Source: Larkinella sp965227735
GTDB taxonomy: Bacteria > Bacteroidota > Bacteroidia > Cytophagales > Spirosomataceae
Assembly: GCF_965227735.1 (NCBI RefSeq)
Contig: NZ_OZ245776.1
Coordinates: forward strand, 3,410,001-3,474,000
Length of the DNA: 64,000 nt
Direction: 5' to 3'
In this document: positions 8,651 to 16,763 of the stretch, in pieces
How positions within the stretch are numbered: the stretch's first letter is position 1
Layout of the letters: the number at the start of each line of letters is the position of its first letter
Notes under the pieces: generated by a model
Told to the model about the DNA's origin: nothing
The model's database searches: none
The model's input: the letters and a program-made list of their open reading frames with translations, nothing else
Program-made: the position numbers and the translations under genes

Positions 8651-8658
8651 CAAATTTA
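8651..8658 (-). promoter_or_regulatory. Possible internal promoter before secY
   Basis: TAAATTTG on the minus strand (8651-8658) is a perfect match to the TAnnTTTG box. It lies in the rplO-secY gap, about 35 bases before the secY start. No convincing TTTG box is seen 20 bases upstream, so support is partial. Confidence 0.35.
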
Positions 8659-8701
8659 CGAAGAAATATTGGCTAAATCTACTCATGGACGAACAAGCCG
8701 A

Positions 8702-9148
8702 TTAGAGCTTGATTGCTTTACCGCCTGCTTTCTCAATTGCTTCAATCGCTTTCTGCGAAAAGCCATGTGCTTTCACTTCCACGACTGACGAAATTTCACC
8801 CCGGCTCAGAATTTTTATTTTGTCGTTTTTACCGGCCAAACCGTGTTGCATCAATACATCGATATCGATGGACGTAACGCCGGCACTTTCAATTAACTGT
8901 TGCAGTGTGTCTAGGTTAATCGGCTTGTATTCAACCCGATTGATATTCTTAAAGCCGAATTTCGGTACACGGCGCTGCAAAGGCATTTGACCGCCTTCGA
9001 AGTTTTTCTTGGCGCTGTAACCGGAACGCGACTGGGCACCTTTGTGGCCACGGGTGGATGTTCCACCCATGCCAGAACCCGTACCCCGACCTACTCGCTT
9101 GCGCTCCCGGACTGATCCTTCCGCAGGTTTAAGTGTATTCAGACTCAT
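8702..9148 (-). CDS. rplO: Ribosomal protein L15 (uL15)
   Basis: L15 is a late-assembly 50S protein with an extended N-terminal arm that enters the rRNA core. The 148 residues begin MSLNTLKPAEGS, then the glycine-rich KRVGRGTGSGMGGTSTRGHKGAQSRSG (about 17-43), and end in the globular domain (VVEVKAHGFSQKAIEAIEKAGG). Length is normal. Confidence 0.98.
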   Translation of the reverse strand: MSLNTLKPAEGSVRERKRVGRGTGSGMGGTSTRGHKGAQSRSGYSAKKNFEGGQMPLQRRVPKFGFKNINRVEYKPINLDTLQQLIESAGVTSIDIDVLMQHGLAGKNDKIKILSRGEISSVVEVKAHGFSQKAIEAIEKAGGKAIKL

Positions 9149-9152
9149 AATT

Positions 9153-9332
9153 TTAAATTTCTTCTACAGTAACTAAATGTTGAATTTTACGGATAATTCC
9201 ACCGACGGCGTCATTGTATTCCAATGAAACGCTGCGGTTGATTTTCCCCAGACCAAGCGACTTGATCGCCAGTTTCTGTGTTTTCGGCCGCTTGATAATA
9301 CTGCGAACCTGTGTTATTTTAACCCGTGCCAT
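9153..9332 (-). CDS. rpmD: Ribosomal protein L30 (uL30)
   Basis: Minus-strand translation from the ATG at 9332 gives 59 residues beginning MARVKITQVRSIIKRPKTQK and containing LGLGKINRSV and VGGIIRKIQHLV, which is uL30. It lies between rpsE and rplO in the standard spc order, ending 4 bases before the rplO start codon. Length is typical for bacteria. Confidence 0.96.
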   Translation of the reverse strand: MARVKITQVRSIIKRPKTQKLAIKSLGLGKINRSVSLEYNDAVGGIIRKIQHLVTVEEI

Positions 9333-9355
9333 GTTCTTGCCGTTGTTAAGGATTC

Positions 9356-9871
9356 TTATCCGTTAAAAACTTTGCTCAGTTTCACCCCACGCTGGAAAGC
9401 GACCTGATGCGGAGCGCGCATTTTCAGCAGCGCGTCGATGGTTGCCTTCACCACGTTGTGCGGATTGGATGAACCCTTCGATTTTGCCAATACGTCGCGG
9501 ATACCGGCACTTTCCAATACCGCACGCATGGCACCACCGGCGATAACGCCCGTACCAGCAGAAGCGGGTTTCAGCAGCACAAATCCACCGCTGAACTTAC
9601 CTTCCATCGCATGAGGAACCGTATGCTTCAGCAGCGGAACCTGAACGAGGTTTTTCTTTGCATCTTCGATTCCTTTGGCAATCGCATCCGTTACTTCGTT
9701 CGCTTTGCCGAGGCCGTAGCCAACCACACCGTTGCCGTCGCCGACGACGATAATGGCCGCAAAGCTAAAACGCCGACCACCTTTCACCACCTTGGCAACG
9801 CGGTTGATAGCAACAACGCGTTCTTTCAGTTCAGACTCGTTAACTTTAGCAGGTCTTGTATTGGTTACCAT
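9356..9871 (-). CDS. rpsE: Ribosomal protein S5 (uS5)
   Basis: S5 helps form the mRNA entry channel and influences decoding accuracy. The 171 residues show the double-stranded-RNA-binding domain (KERVVAINRVAKVVKGGRRFSF, about 16-37) and the C-terminal domain with GGAMRAVLESAGIRDVLAKSKGSSNPHNVVKA. It lies between rplR and rpmD. Confidence 0.98.
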   Translation of the reverse strand: MVTNTRPAKVNESELKERVVAINRVAKVVKGGRRFSFAAIIVVGDGNGVVGYGLGKANEVTDAIAKGIEDAKKNLVQVPLLKHTVPHAMEGKFSGGFVLLKPASAGTGVIAGGAMRAVLESAGIRDVLAKSKGSSNPHNVVKATIDALLKMRAPHQVAFQRGVKLSKVFNG

Positions 9872-9879
9872 TGTTTTGC

Positions 9880-10236
9880 TTAGAATTTAAGGCCTCCTTC
9901 TCTGGCGCCGTCGGCCAAAGCTTTCACCTTACCATGATATAAATAACCATTCCGATCAAAAACTACCTTGGAAATACCGCTGGTAGTTGCTTTCTCTGCC
10001 AAAGCCTGTCCAACCTGTTTTGCCAGTTCGACGTTAACGCCTTTCTTATCGTTGCCGGTGATTTCGATCGATGAAGCACTGACCAGGGTGTGGCCTTTCT
10101 CATCATCAATGATTTGGGCGTAGATACGGGCATTTGACCGGAAGACGGATAGTCTCGGCTGGTCAGCCGTTCCGGAAACTTTATTCCGGATATGATTTTT
10201 AATACGCAGTCTTCTGCTTTCTTTCGTGACAGCCAT
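9880..10236 (-). CDS. rplR: Ribosomal protein L18 (uL18)
   Basis: L18 binds 5S rRNA in the central protuberance. The 118 residues begin MAVTKESRRLRIKNHIRNKV, then RLSVFRSNARIYAQIIDD, and end in FDRNGYLYHGKVKALADGAREGGLKF. All are family landmarks and the length is normal. Confidence 0.98.
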   Translation of the reverse strand: MAVTKESRRLRIKNHIRNKVSGTADQPRLSVFRSNARIYAQIIDDEKGHTLVSASSIEITGNDKKGVNVELAKQVGQALAEKATTSGISKVVFDRNGYLYHGKVKALADGAREGGLKF

Positions 10237-10267
10237 TTTCGCCTGTGCTTATTATATGGTTCACCTA

Positions 10268-10825
10268 TTACTTCTTGGAAGCAGACTTACCAGCTTTCCG
10301 ACGAATTTTCTCGCCCACAAACCGGATACCCTTCCCTTTGTACGGTTCAACTTTCCGCAACGAACGGATTTTAGCCGCTACATCGCCGATCAGTTGTTTG
10401 TCGATTCCTTCCAGAATGACTTTCGGGTTTTGCCCTTTTTCCGTTATGGCACTTACTTTCAATTCCGTTGGGATGGCCACGTAAATGTCGTGTGAATACC
10501 CCAGCGTCAATTGCAGAATGTTGTTCGTTGCAACGGCTTTGTAACCAACCCCGACGATTTCGAGTTCCAACTTATAACCGGTGCTGACACCCGTTACCAT
10601 GTTGTTGACCAGGGCGCGATACAAACCGTGCAAGGCTTTGAAACGCTTCTGGTCGTTCGGACGAACCACCTTCAGTTCTCCGTCGGCGATCTCTAATTTG
10701 ATATCCGGGTTGATGCTCTGCGACAGTTCCCCTTTCGGGCCTTTCACCGTAACTGTGTTACCGTTCTCGACCGAAACTGACACTTTCTCGGGCAGTGCAA
10801 TGGATTTATTACCTACGCGTGACAT
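10268..10825 (-). CDS. rplF: Ribosomal protein L6 (uL6)
   Basis: L6 lies near the factor-binding site of the 50S subunit. The 185 residues contain two related alpha/beta domains, beginning MSRVGNKSIALPEKV and ending with the second-domain signature RSLRKVEPYKGKGIRFVGEKIRRKAGKS. It sits between rpsH and rplR. Confidence 0.98.
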   Translation of the reverse strand: MSRVGNKSIALPEKVSVSVENGNTVTVKGPKGELSQSINPDIKLEIADGELKVVRPNDQKRFKALHGLYRALVNNMVTGVSTGYKLELEIVGVGYKAVATNNILQLTLGYSHDIYVAIPTELKVSAITEKGQNPKVILEGIDKQLIGDVAAKIRSLRKVEPYKGKGIRFVGEKIRRKAGKSASKK

Positions 10826-10834
10826 AGTTTCTGA

Positions 10835-11233
10835 TTAATATACGTAACACAACACTTCACCGCCTACGTTCAGCGACCGGGCTTCCTTATCCGTCATCAC
10901 CCCTTTTGAGGTTGAGACGATGGCGACACCTAAGCCATTCAGAATCCGCGGAATGTCCGTAGCTCCTTTGTACTGACGCAGACCCGGGCGGCTCACACGC
11001 TGCAAATCAACGATGGCAGGTTGTTTCGTAACCGGATTGTACTTCAGTGCAATTTTAATACTTCCTTGCGGGCCCGTCTCATCGAACTTGTAGTTCTGGA
11101 TGAAGCCTTTATCAAAGAGTACCTTAGTGATCTCCTTCTTTATATTGGAAGCAGGAATTTCCACGACCCGGTGCTTGGCGCGGATCGCATTTCTGATGCG
11201 AGTCAGATAATCTGCTATGGGATCAGTATTCAT
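10835..11233 (-). CDS. rpsH: Ribosomal protein S8 (uS8)
   Basis: S8 binds the central domain of 16S rRNA and in E. coli represses the spc operon by binding its own mRNA. The 132 residues begin MNTDPIADYLTRIRNA and end with GVMTDKEARSLNVGGEVLCYVY, both diagnostic. It is preceded by a 104-base gap with an internal promoter-like site. Confidence 0.98.
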   Translation of the reverse strand: MNTDPIADYLTRIRNAIRAKHRVVEIPASNIKKEITKVLFDKGFIQNYKFDETGPQGSIKIALKYNPVTKQPAIVDLQRVSRPGLRQYKGATDIPRILNGLGVAIVSTSKGVMTDKEARSLNVGGEVLCYVY

Positions 11234-11292
11234 TTCCTCCTGATTAGTAACTGCAAACCTCGCTGACGGATTAGCCGTTTTGAACGGGCCTG

Positions 11293-11324
11293 CAAAATTA
11301 GGGAATTGTTTCGATAATCGCTAA
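11293..11324 (-). promoter_or_regulatory. Probable internal promoter before rpsH
   Basis: On the minus strand TTAG (11321-11324) is followed after 20 bases by TAATTTTG (11293-11300), a perfect downstream box with a one-mismatch upstream box. It lies in the rpsN-rpsH gap, the longest gap in the middle of the operon, about 60 bases before the rpsH start. Confidence 0.5.
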
Positions 11325-11337
11325 GATGGCGTGAAAG

Positions 11338-11607
11338 TTACCAGCTTGCCTTTGTTACACCCGGAATCTTACCGGCCGATGCCATTTCACGGAACGTCAC
11401 GCGGGAGATACCAAATTTCCGCATGTACCCGCGAGGGCGGCCCGTTAACTTACACCGATTGTGCAGACGTACCGGCGAAGCATTCTTCGGCAGTTTGTCT
11501 AACCCGAGGTAGTCTCCGGCAGCTTTCAGTGCGGCACGCTTGGTAGCGTATTTCGCAACTAAGGCAATCCGCTTACGCTCTCTTGCTTTGATGGATTCTT
11601 TTGCCAT
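11338..11607 (-). CDS. rpsN: Ribosomal protein S14 (uS14), zinc-free form
   Basis: S14 belongs to the 30S head. The 89 residues are the long zinc-free type: the family core NRCKLTGRPRGYMRKFGISRVTFRE (51-75) is present but only one cysteine exists, so the CxxC pairs of zinc-type S14 are missing. It follows rplE by 20 bases. Confidence 0.98.
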   Translation of the reverse strand: MAKESIKARERKRIALVAKYATKRAALKAAGDYLGLDKLPKNASPVRLHNRCKLTGRPRGYMRKFGISRVTFREMASAGKIPGVTKASW

Positions 11608-11627
11608 GTTTTTGTGCGCGTTATGCG

Positions 11628-12182
11628 TTATTTTTTACCACCGGCGAAGGGCATGCCCAGGGCCTTTAGCAATGCAAAGCTTTCTTCATCCGTGTTCGCC
11701 GTCGTGACGAACGTAATATCCATACCTGAAATCCGACTTACTTTGTCAATCGTAATTTCGGGGAAGATAATCTGCTCCTGGACACCGAACGTGTAGTTAC
11801 CGTTGCCATCGAAGCCTTTGTCACTAATTCCTTTGAAGTCACGAACGCGCGGCAGAGCGACAGCGGTCAGACGATCCAGAAATTCGTACATCTTCTCTCC
11901 GCGCAGGGTCACTTTAGCGCCGATCGGCATGCCTTCGCGCAGCTTAAAGTTAGAGACGGCTTTTTTCGCAATGGTTGCCACTGCTTTCTGGCCTGTAATC
12001 ATCGTCAGTTCTTCGACACCTACATCGACTAACTTTTTGTCAGCGACGGCGGCCCCAATCCCCTTGTTTACAACAATCTTAGAGAGTTTCGGTACTTGCA
12101 TAATGCTTTTGTACTGAAACTTTTCTTTCAATTGGGCCACGATCTCGTTGGTATATTTCTCTTTCAGCCTCGGTGTTGCCAC
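11628..12182 (-). CDS. rplE: Ribosomal protein L5 (uL5)
   Basis: L5 binds 5S rRNA and touches the P-site tRNA. The 184 residues show KIVVNKGIGAAVADKKLVD (about 35-53), TGQKAVATIAKKAVSNFKLREGMPIGAKVTLRG (68-100) and the closing IVTTANTDEES-type block. Length is normal. Confidence 0.98.
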   Translation of the reverse strand: MATPRLKEKYTNEIVAQLKEKFQYKSIMQVPKLSKIVVNKGIGAAVADKKLVDVGVEELTMITGQKAVATIAKKAVSNFKLREGMPIGAKVTLRGEKMYEFLDRLTAVALPRVRDFKGISDKGFDGNGNYTFGVQEQIIFPEITIDKVSRISGMDITFVTTANTDEESFALLKALGMPFAGGKK

Positions 12183-12220
12183 TTTCGTATCTGTTTAATA
12201 CGTTCCTGATTTCTAATCAA

Positions 12221-12559
12221 TTAGATAAAATTACCGGTCTTTTTCGAGTACCGTTGCAACTTATCCTTGTCATTCAGTTTGCGGCCGGTCCGGGTCGGTT
12301 CGTTGGTGGCGGGATCAATCACCATCAGGTTGCTGATGTGGATCGTTCCTTCGCGTTTCTCCAAACTTCCCTGGGGGTTGGCTGCGGAGGGTTTCACATG
12401 TTTGGTGATCATGTTCACTCCTTCAACCACGGCGCGTTGCTTATCGACCAAAACGCGCAGGATGGTGCCGGTTTGGCCCTTCGAGTTACCAGAGAGCACT
12501 TTCACAGCGTCTCCCTTTTTGATGTGTAACTTCGCAGGCTTGTCTGCTACTTTCTTCAT
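12221..12559 (-). CDS. rplX: Ribosomal protein L24 (uL24)
   Basis: L24 initiates assembly of the 50S subunit. Residues 13-45 are the KOW motif (HIKKGDAVKVLSGNSKGQTGTILRV), followed by VEGVNMITKHVKPS. The 112-residue length is normal. It follows rplN by 3 bases. Confidence 0.98.
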   Translation of the reverse strand: MKKVADKPAKLHIKKGDAVKVLSGNSKGQTGTILRVLVDKQRAVVEGVNMITKHVKPSAANPQGSLEKREGTIHISNLMVIDPATNEPTRTGRKLNDKDKLQRYSKKTGNFI

Positions 12560-12562
12560 GGG

Positions 12563-12931
12563 TTACAATACTTCTGGAGCCAAAGAAACGATTTTCATAA
12601 ACTGCTTCTCGCGCAATTCGCGGGCAACTGGCCCAAAAATGCGGGTACCGCGCGGCTCGTCATTGTTGTTCAGCAGGACGGCTGCGTTGTCTTCAAACCG
12701 GATATAAGAACCGTCTTTCCGACGAATTTCTTTCTTGGTGCGAACGACTACCGCCTTCGAAACAGTACCTTTCTTCATGTTACTTGAAGAAAGCGCCTGC
12801 TTAACCGTCACTACAATTTTATCTCCAACCGTAGCGAAACGCTTGCCGGTTCCACCCAGTACCCGAATACAGAGTACTTCTTTGGCACCGCTATTATCGG
12901 CTACGCCCAAACGTGATTCTTGCTGGATCAT
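12563..12931 (-). CDS. rplN: Ribosomal protein L14 (uL14)
   Basis: L14 lies at the subunit interface and forms bridges to the 30S. The 122 residues begin MIQQESRLGVADNSGAKEVLCIRV and end in RELREKQFMKIVSLAPEVL, both diagnostic. It follows rpsQ by 2 bases. Confidence 0.98.
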   Translation of the reverse strand: MIQQESRLGVADNSGAKEVLCIRVLGGTGKRFATVGDKIVVTVKQALSSSNMKKGTVSKAVVVRTKKEIRRKDGSYIRFEDNAAVLLNNNDEPRGTRIFGPVARELREKQFMKIVSLAPEVL

Positions 12932-12933
12932 GA

Positions 12934-13197
12934 TTACTTCGCCTTTTCAATGATTTCGACTAATCGCCAACATTTGTTCTTGCTCAGCGGACGGGTTTCC
13001 ATGATGCGAACCGTATCACCGATTCCACATTCATTCTTTTCGTCATGAGCCATGAACTTCTTCGTACGGTGCATAAATTTTCCATAAATGGGGTGCTGCA
13101 CTTTCCGATCGACTGCAACCGTGATGGATTTTTCCATCTTGTTGCTTACTACCTTACCAATTCTTTCTTTTCTTAAATTTCTGTCTTGCTGCTCCAT
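12934..13197 (-). CDS. rpsQ: Ribosomal protein S17 (uS17)
   Basis: S17 is an OB-fold protein that binds the 5' domain of 16S rRNA. The 87 residues contain RKERIGKVVSNKMEKSITVAVDR (9-31) and the C-terminal GDTVRIMETRPLSKNKCWRLVEIIEKAK, both typical. Confidence 0.98.
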   Translation of the reverse strand: MEQQDRNLRKERIGKVVSNKMEKSITVAVDRKVQHPIYGKFMHRTKKFMAHDEKNECGIGDTVRIMETRPLSKNKCWRLVEIIEKAK

Positions 13198-13214
13198 GAG
13201 TCGATACCGTTTAA

Positions 13215-13409
13215 TTAGCTGGCGTTTTCTTTAACAGTCAGCTCGGTCAGTAATTGAGCAATCAATTTACGCGTGGTGCGAATCCGCATCGGGTTTTCGA
13301 TGGGCGAAATGGCGTGCGCAAACTTTAATTTTTGCAAGCGATCTTTCTCAGCCGCTACCTGCTCATTCAATTGTTCAACCGTCAGCGACTTGATCTCGTT
13401 CTTTTTCAT
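13215..13409 (-). CDS. rpmC: Ribosomal protein L29 (uL29)
   Basis: L29 sits at the exit of the peptide tunnel beside L23. The 64-residue helical hairpin begins MKKNEIKSLTVEQLNEQV and contains IENPMRIRTTRKLIAQLLTEL (37-57), characteristic of the family. It follows rplP by 6 bases. Confidence 0.98.
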   Translation of the reverse strand: MKKNEIKSLTVEQLNEQVAAEKDRLQKLKFAHAISPIENPMRIRTTRKLIAQLLTELTVKENAS

Positions 13410-13415
13410 GACTGA

Positions 13416-13844
13416 TTAGTCTTCTGTTTCCTGATAATCCCGACGAACAACGAATCTTGTTTTAATCGGTAACTTTTGAGCCGCCAAACGCAGAGCCTCA
13501 TTGGCTACGTCCAGGGGAACACCAGTTGCTTCGAACAGAATGGTGCCCGGTTTTACGGCAGCTACCCAATACTCAGGTGCTCCCTTCCCTTTACCCATCC
13601 GTACTTCGGCTGGTTTTTTCGTGATCACCTTGTCTGGAAAAATACGGATCCAAACCTGGCCTTCACGTTTCATGGCACGGGTGACGGAAATACGGGCCGC
13701 TTCAATCTGACGGGCTGTAATCCAACCGGGTTCCAGCGACTTGATGGCAAACGATCCGAAAGCGATTTGGTGACCCCGTCCGGCAATGCCTTTCACACGG
13801 CCTTTCTGCTGCTTACGAAACTTGGTTCTTTTTGGTTGTAACAT
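13416..13844 (-). CDS. rplP: Ribosomal protein L16 (uL16)
   Basis: L16 positions the A-site tRNA near the peptidyl-transferase centre. The 142 residues begin MLQPKRTKFRKQQKGRVKGIA and contain RQIEAARISVTRAMKREGQVWIRIFPDKV, RMGKGKGAPEYWVAAVKPG and the closing block KLPIKTRFVVR. Length is normal. Confidence 0.98.
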   Translation of the reverse strand: MLQPKRTKFRKQQKGRVKGIAGRGHQIAFGSFAIKSLEPGWITARQIEAARISVTRAMKREGQVWIRIFPDKVITKKPAEVRMGKGKGAPEYWVAAVKPGTILFEATGVPLDVANEALRLAAQKLPIKTRFVVRRDYQETED

Positions 13845-13893
13845 CTTTAGTCGTATCTAAAGGACGTGCCTGGTATGACGTCCGATGTTCTTA

Positions 13894-14832
13894 CTATCTT
13901 TTGCGTGGGCCACCACCTTGGCCTCCGCCACCGCCCGGCCGCGGGCCTCCGCCCTGACCACCACGTTGACCTCCGCCCTGTCCGCCACGTTGACCACCAC
14001 CGCCTTGTCCGCCCTGACCACGCGGAGCGCCACCACCGGCACCGCCACCACGGTTCTGATCATTGCGTCCCCGGCGACGATCACCCCGGTCGCCTTCACC
14101 ACCGCGTTCTCCGCGACGGTCTCCGCGATCGTTGCGACGATCACCCCGGTCGTTACCGCGATCCGATTGAGCTGCGGTAATTTGAGCCGCTGGTGACAAA
14201 TCACGTTTGCCGTAAAGTTCACCTTTGAATACCCAAACTTTGATACCGATTTTTCCGTAGATCGTTTGTGCTTCCGAGATTGCGTAGTCGATATCGGCCC
14301 GAAGCGTGTGCAGTGGCACCCGACCTTCTTTGTACTCTTCCGTACGGGCCATTTCAGCACCGCCCAGACGACCTGATACACGAACTTTGATTCCCTGAGC
14401 ACCAACCCGAATCGCTGAGCTGATCGCCTGTTTCATCGCCCGGCGGTAGGAAATCCGCGCCTGCAATTGTTGGGCAATCGTTTCACCGATCAGTTTAGCA
14501 TCGATTTCCGGACGTTTGATTTCGAAAATGTTGATCTGAACGTCTTTACCGGTAATTTTCTTTAGCTCTTCCTTGATCTTATCGACTTCGCCACCGCCTT
14601 TACCGATCACAATACCCGGACGTGCCGTGTGAATGGTCAATGTAATGCGCTTTAACGTCCGCTCGATAACAACCCGGGCTATCGATCCTTTCGGAATCCG
14701 TGCCTGAATATATTTTCTAATTCTTTCGTCTTCAACCAGCTTATCAGGAAACTCTTTGCCGCCATACCAGCTTGAATCCCATCCTTTGACGATACCAAGC
14801 CGAAAACCAACGGGGTTTACTTTTTGTCCCAT
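13894..14832 (-). CDS. rpsC: Ribosomal protein S3 (uS3) with long Gly/Arg-rich tail
   Basis: S3 lines the mRNA entry channel and has helicase-assisting contacts. Residues 1-210 are a complete S3, with the KH domain GXXG core in GIVIGKGGGEVDKI (73-86) and the C-terminal domain ending VFKGELYGKRD. The last 100 residues are an added low-complexity tail. Residues 224-260 are Arg/Asp/Gly repeats (RGDRRNDRGDRRGERGG type). Residues 265-312 are Gly/Gln/Arg repeats of the GGQRGGQGGG type. The tail is unlikely to fold; an RNA-binding RGG-type role is inferred. Strong third-position bias produces a long false reading frame in another frame. Confidence 0.96.
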   Translation of the reverse strand: MGQKVNPVGFRLGIVKGWDSSWYGGKEFPDKLVEDERIRKYIQARIPKGSIARVVIERTLKRITLTIHTARPGIVIGKGGGEVDKIKEELKKITGKDVQINIFEIKRPEIDAKLIGETIAQQLQARISYRRAMKQAISSAIRVGAQGIKVRVSGRLGGAEMARTEEYKEGRVPLHTLRADIDYAISEAQTIYGKIGIKVWVFKGELYGKRDLSPAAQITAAQSDRGNDRGDRRNDRGDRRGERGGEGDRGDRRRGRNDQNRGGGAGGGAPRGQGGQGGGGQRGGQGGGQRGGQGGGPRPGGGGGQGGGPRKR

Positions 14833-14844
14833 TTTATTGTCTTG

Positions 14845-15234
14845 TTATTCTGCGTTTTCTGTTGAAACTACTGGTGCAACCGTAAGAGATCCGGCGGCAC
14901 TCTCAATCACGATCGTGACGTGGTTGGAGCGTTTGCGAATCCGGTGACCACGACCCTGTGGAGCAGGACGCAGACGTTTCAGCATCCGACCGCCGTCGAC
15001 GAAAATCGTCTTTACGTACAGATCAGCGTCTTCGGCGCGTTCATCTTCATTTTTTTGCTGCCAGTTAGCAACCGCCGAGAGCACCAGCTTTTCCAGCAGC
15101 GCTGCACCGGCCTGGGGTTGATAACGCAGAATACCCAATGCTTTGCTAACCTTCTGACCCCGGATCATATCGGCTACCAGCCGCATTTTACGAGGAGACG
15201 AAGGCACATTTTTTAGCTTTGCTACTGCTTCCAT
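14845..15234 (-). CDS. rplV: Ribosomal protein L22 (uL22)
   Basis: L22 lines the peptide exit tunnel with a long beta hairpin. The 129 residues contain VPSSPRKMRLVADMIRGQKV (about 10-29) and the hairpin region MLKRLRPAPQGRGHRIRKRSNHVTIVI (about 83-109), and end in a short acidic tail beyond the usual end. Confidence 0.98.
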   Translation of the reverse strand: MEAVAKLKNVPSSPRKMRLVADMIRGQKVSKALGILRYQPQAGAALLEKLVLSAVANWQQKNEDERAEDADLYVKTIFVDGGRMLKRLRPAPQGRGHRIRKRSNHVTIVIESAAGSLTVAPVVSTENAE

Positions 15235-15240
15235 TTTTTT

Positions 15241-15306
15241 ATGGTTTGTAGTTTATGATTGATAGTTTATGGATGAACTATAAACCGTAAACCAAAAACT
15301 GAAAAC
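15241..15306 (-). repeat. Inverted repeats in the rpsS-rplV spacer (family F)
   Basis: The 76-base spacer is built of overlapping mirrored words: ggttt...gttta on the left (15243-15256) against taaac...aaacc on the right (about 15282-15294), and atagtt (15261-15266) against aactat (15276-15281) inside. It uses the same acagttt/ggttt vocabulary as the other family F spacers. Confidence 0.65.
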
Positions 15307-15310
15307 TGTT

Positions 15311-15589
15311 TTACCGTTTGCCTTTGTCTTTCTTCGCAACGTGCCCCCGGAAGTTACGGGTAGGCGAAAATTCGCCTAATTTATGACCCACCATATTCTC
15401 GGTGACATACACGGGAATGAACTTGTTGCCATTGTGCACGGCGAACGTATGGCCAACGAAATCCGGAGAGATCATTGAACGGCGGGACCAGGTTTTGATT
15501 ACAGACTTTCTGCCTGCATCGTTCATGGTGTCCACCTTCTTTTCCAGACGAAAATCTATGTAGGGACCCTTTTTGAGTGAGCGTGCCAT
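15311..15589 (-). CDS. rpsS: Ribosomal protein S19 (uS19)
   Basis: S19 pairs with S13 in the 30S head. The 92 residues begin MARSLKKGPYIDFRLEKKV and contain TWSRRSMISPDFVGHTFAVHNGNKFIPVYVTENMVGHKLGEF with the usual basic end. It follows rplB by 7 bases. Confidence 0.98.
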   Translation of the reverse strand: MARSLKKGPYIDFRLEKKVDTMNDAGRKSVIKTWSRRSMISPDFVGHTFAVHNGNKFIPVYVTENMVGHKLGEFSPTRNFRGHVAKKDKGKR

Positions 15590-15596
15590 CTACCTC

Positions 15597-16421
15597 TTAT
15601 TTTTTTCGTTTACTAATGATCAGACGATCTGAATATTTGTTCACCGGGCGGGTCTTCTTGCCTTTTGCGTACAGACCGGTACGTGACCGGGGATGACCAC
15701 CGGAAGCCCGGCCTTCACCACCACCCATTGGGTGATCGACGGGGTTCATGGCAACACCACGGACGCGGGGACGAATCCCTAACCAGCGGTTCCGACCGGC
15801 TTTACCCATGCTCACGTTCATGTGATCCGGGTTAGAAACCGAGCCGACCGTGGCCATGCAGGTTCCCAACACCATCCGCTGCTCACCCGAAGGCATCCGC
15901 AGAATGGCATATTTGTCTTCACGGGCTACCAACTGGGCGTAGGTTCCGGCGCTGCGAACCATTGCGGCTCCTTTACCAGGCTTCAGCTCCACGTTGTGAA
16001 CGATCGTACCAATCGGCATGGCCGACAGCGGCAGGGCGTTTCCCACTTCCGGTGGAACGGACGGGCCTGAAATGACCTGCTGTCCAACCGTGATGCCCTG
16101 AGGGGCAATGATGTAACGCTTTTCCCCATCAACGTAGAACAACAGAGCGATCCGGGCCGAACGGTTAGGATCATACTCGATCGTTTTAACCGTTGCCGGT
16201 ACATCAGCCTTATCGCGTTTGAAGTCGATAATCCGATACTGTTTCTTGTGACCGCCACCAATGTAGCGCATTGAACGGTGACCCTGGTTGTTCCGGCCAC
16301 CTGATCTCTTTATCGATACCAGCAGACTCCGTTCCGGTTTGTCCGTCGTAATCTCGGCAAAGTCCGGGGCCACGCGAAAACGTTGACTCGGGGTTGTTGG
16401 TTTCAGTTTCTTAACTCCCAT
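15597..16421 (-). CDS. rplB: Ribosomal protein L2 (uL2)
   Basis: L2 is needed for subunit association and peptidyl transfer. The 274 residues carry the RNA-binding OB and SH3-like domains, and the conserved loop NPVDHPMGGGEGR (226-238) with the key His230. Length matches other bacteria. Confidence 0.98.
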   Translation of the reverse strand: MGVKKLKPTTPSQRFRVAPDFAEITTDKPERSLLVSIKRSGGRNNQGHRSMRYIGGGHKKQYRIIDFKRDKADVPATVKTIEYDPNRSARIALLFYVDGEKRYIIAPQGITVGQQVISGPSVPPEVGNALPLSAMPIGTIVHNVELKPGKGAAMVRSAGTYAQLVAREDKYAILRMPSGEQRMVLGTCMATVGSVSNPDHMNVSMGKAGRNRWLGIRPRVRGVAMNPVDHPMGGGEGRASGGHPRSRTGLYAKGKKTRPVNKYSDRLIISKRKK

Positions 16422-16463
16422 GATTCCTAACTACTTCGTTTAGTCGTTCGTGGTTGGGTTGCC

Positions 16464-16757
16464 TTATGCTTCAGCGTAAATATCGATGATCTCTCCGTCG
16501 GCAACCGTCACGATTGCCTTCTTCCAGGTTGACGTCCGGCCTGCCGTAACGGCGCCTTTCTTCGTGCTCTTCGACTTCATGTGTCCGAAGCAACGCATCG
16601 TATTGACTTCCTTCACCGTGACGCCATACAATTTCTCGACAGCCTTTTTGATTTCGATTTTATTGGCATTCATCGACACCTCAAAACCGTATTGTCCCTT
16701 CTTATTCTGGGCCGTCACTTTTTCGGTAATGATCGGTCTTTTCAGTACGTTTTCCAT
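16464..16757 (-). CDS. rplW: Ribosomal protein L23 (uL23)
   Basis: L23 is the docking point for trigger factor and SRP at the tunnel exit. The sequence MENVLKRPIITEKVT opens a 97-residue normal L23 ending TWKKAIVTVADGEIIDIYAEA. I choose the ATG at 16757; another in-frame ATG two codons upstream (16763) abuts the rplD stop and cannot be excluded. Confidence 0.96.
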   Translation of the reverse strand: MENVLKRPIITEKVTAQNKKGQYGFEVSMNANKIEIKKAVEKLYGVTVKEVNTMRCFGHMKSKSTKKGAVTAGRTSTWKKAIVTVADGEIIDIYAEA

Positions 16758-16763
16758 AATCAA

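Noticed and set aside
13857..14405. 182-residue minus-strand reading frame rich in Val/Ala/Arg overlapping rpsC
   Set aside because: It is a frame-shifted reading of the repetitive Gly/Arg tail of S3, with no family resemblance; rpsC in the other frame is complete.
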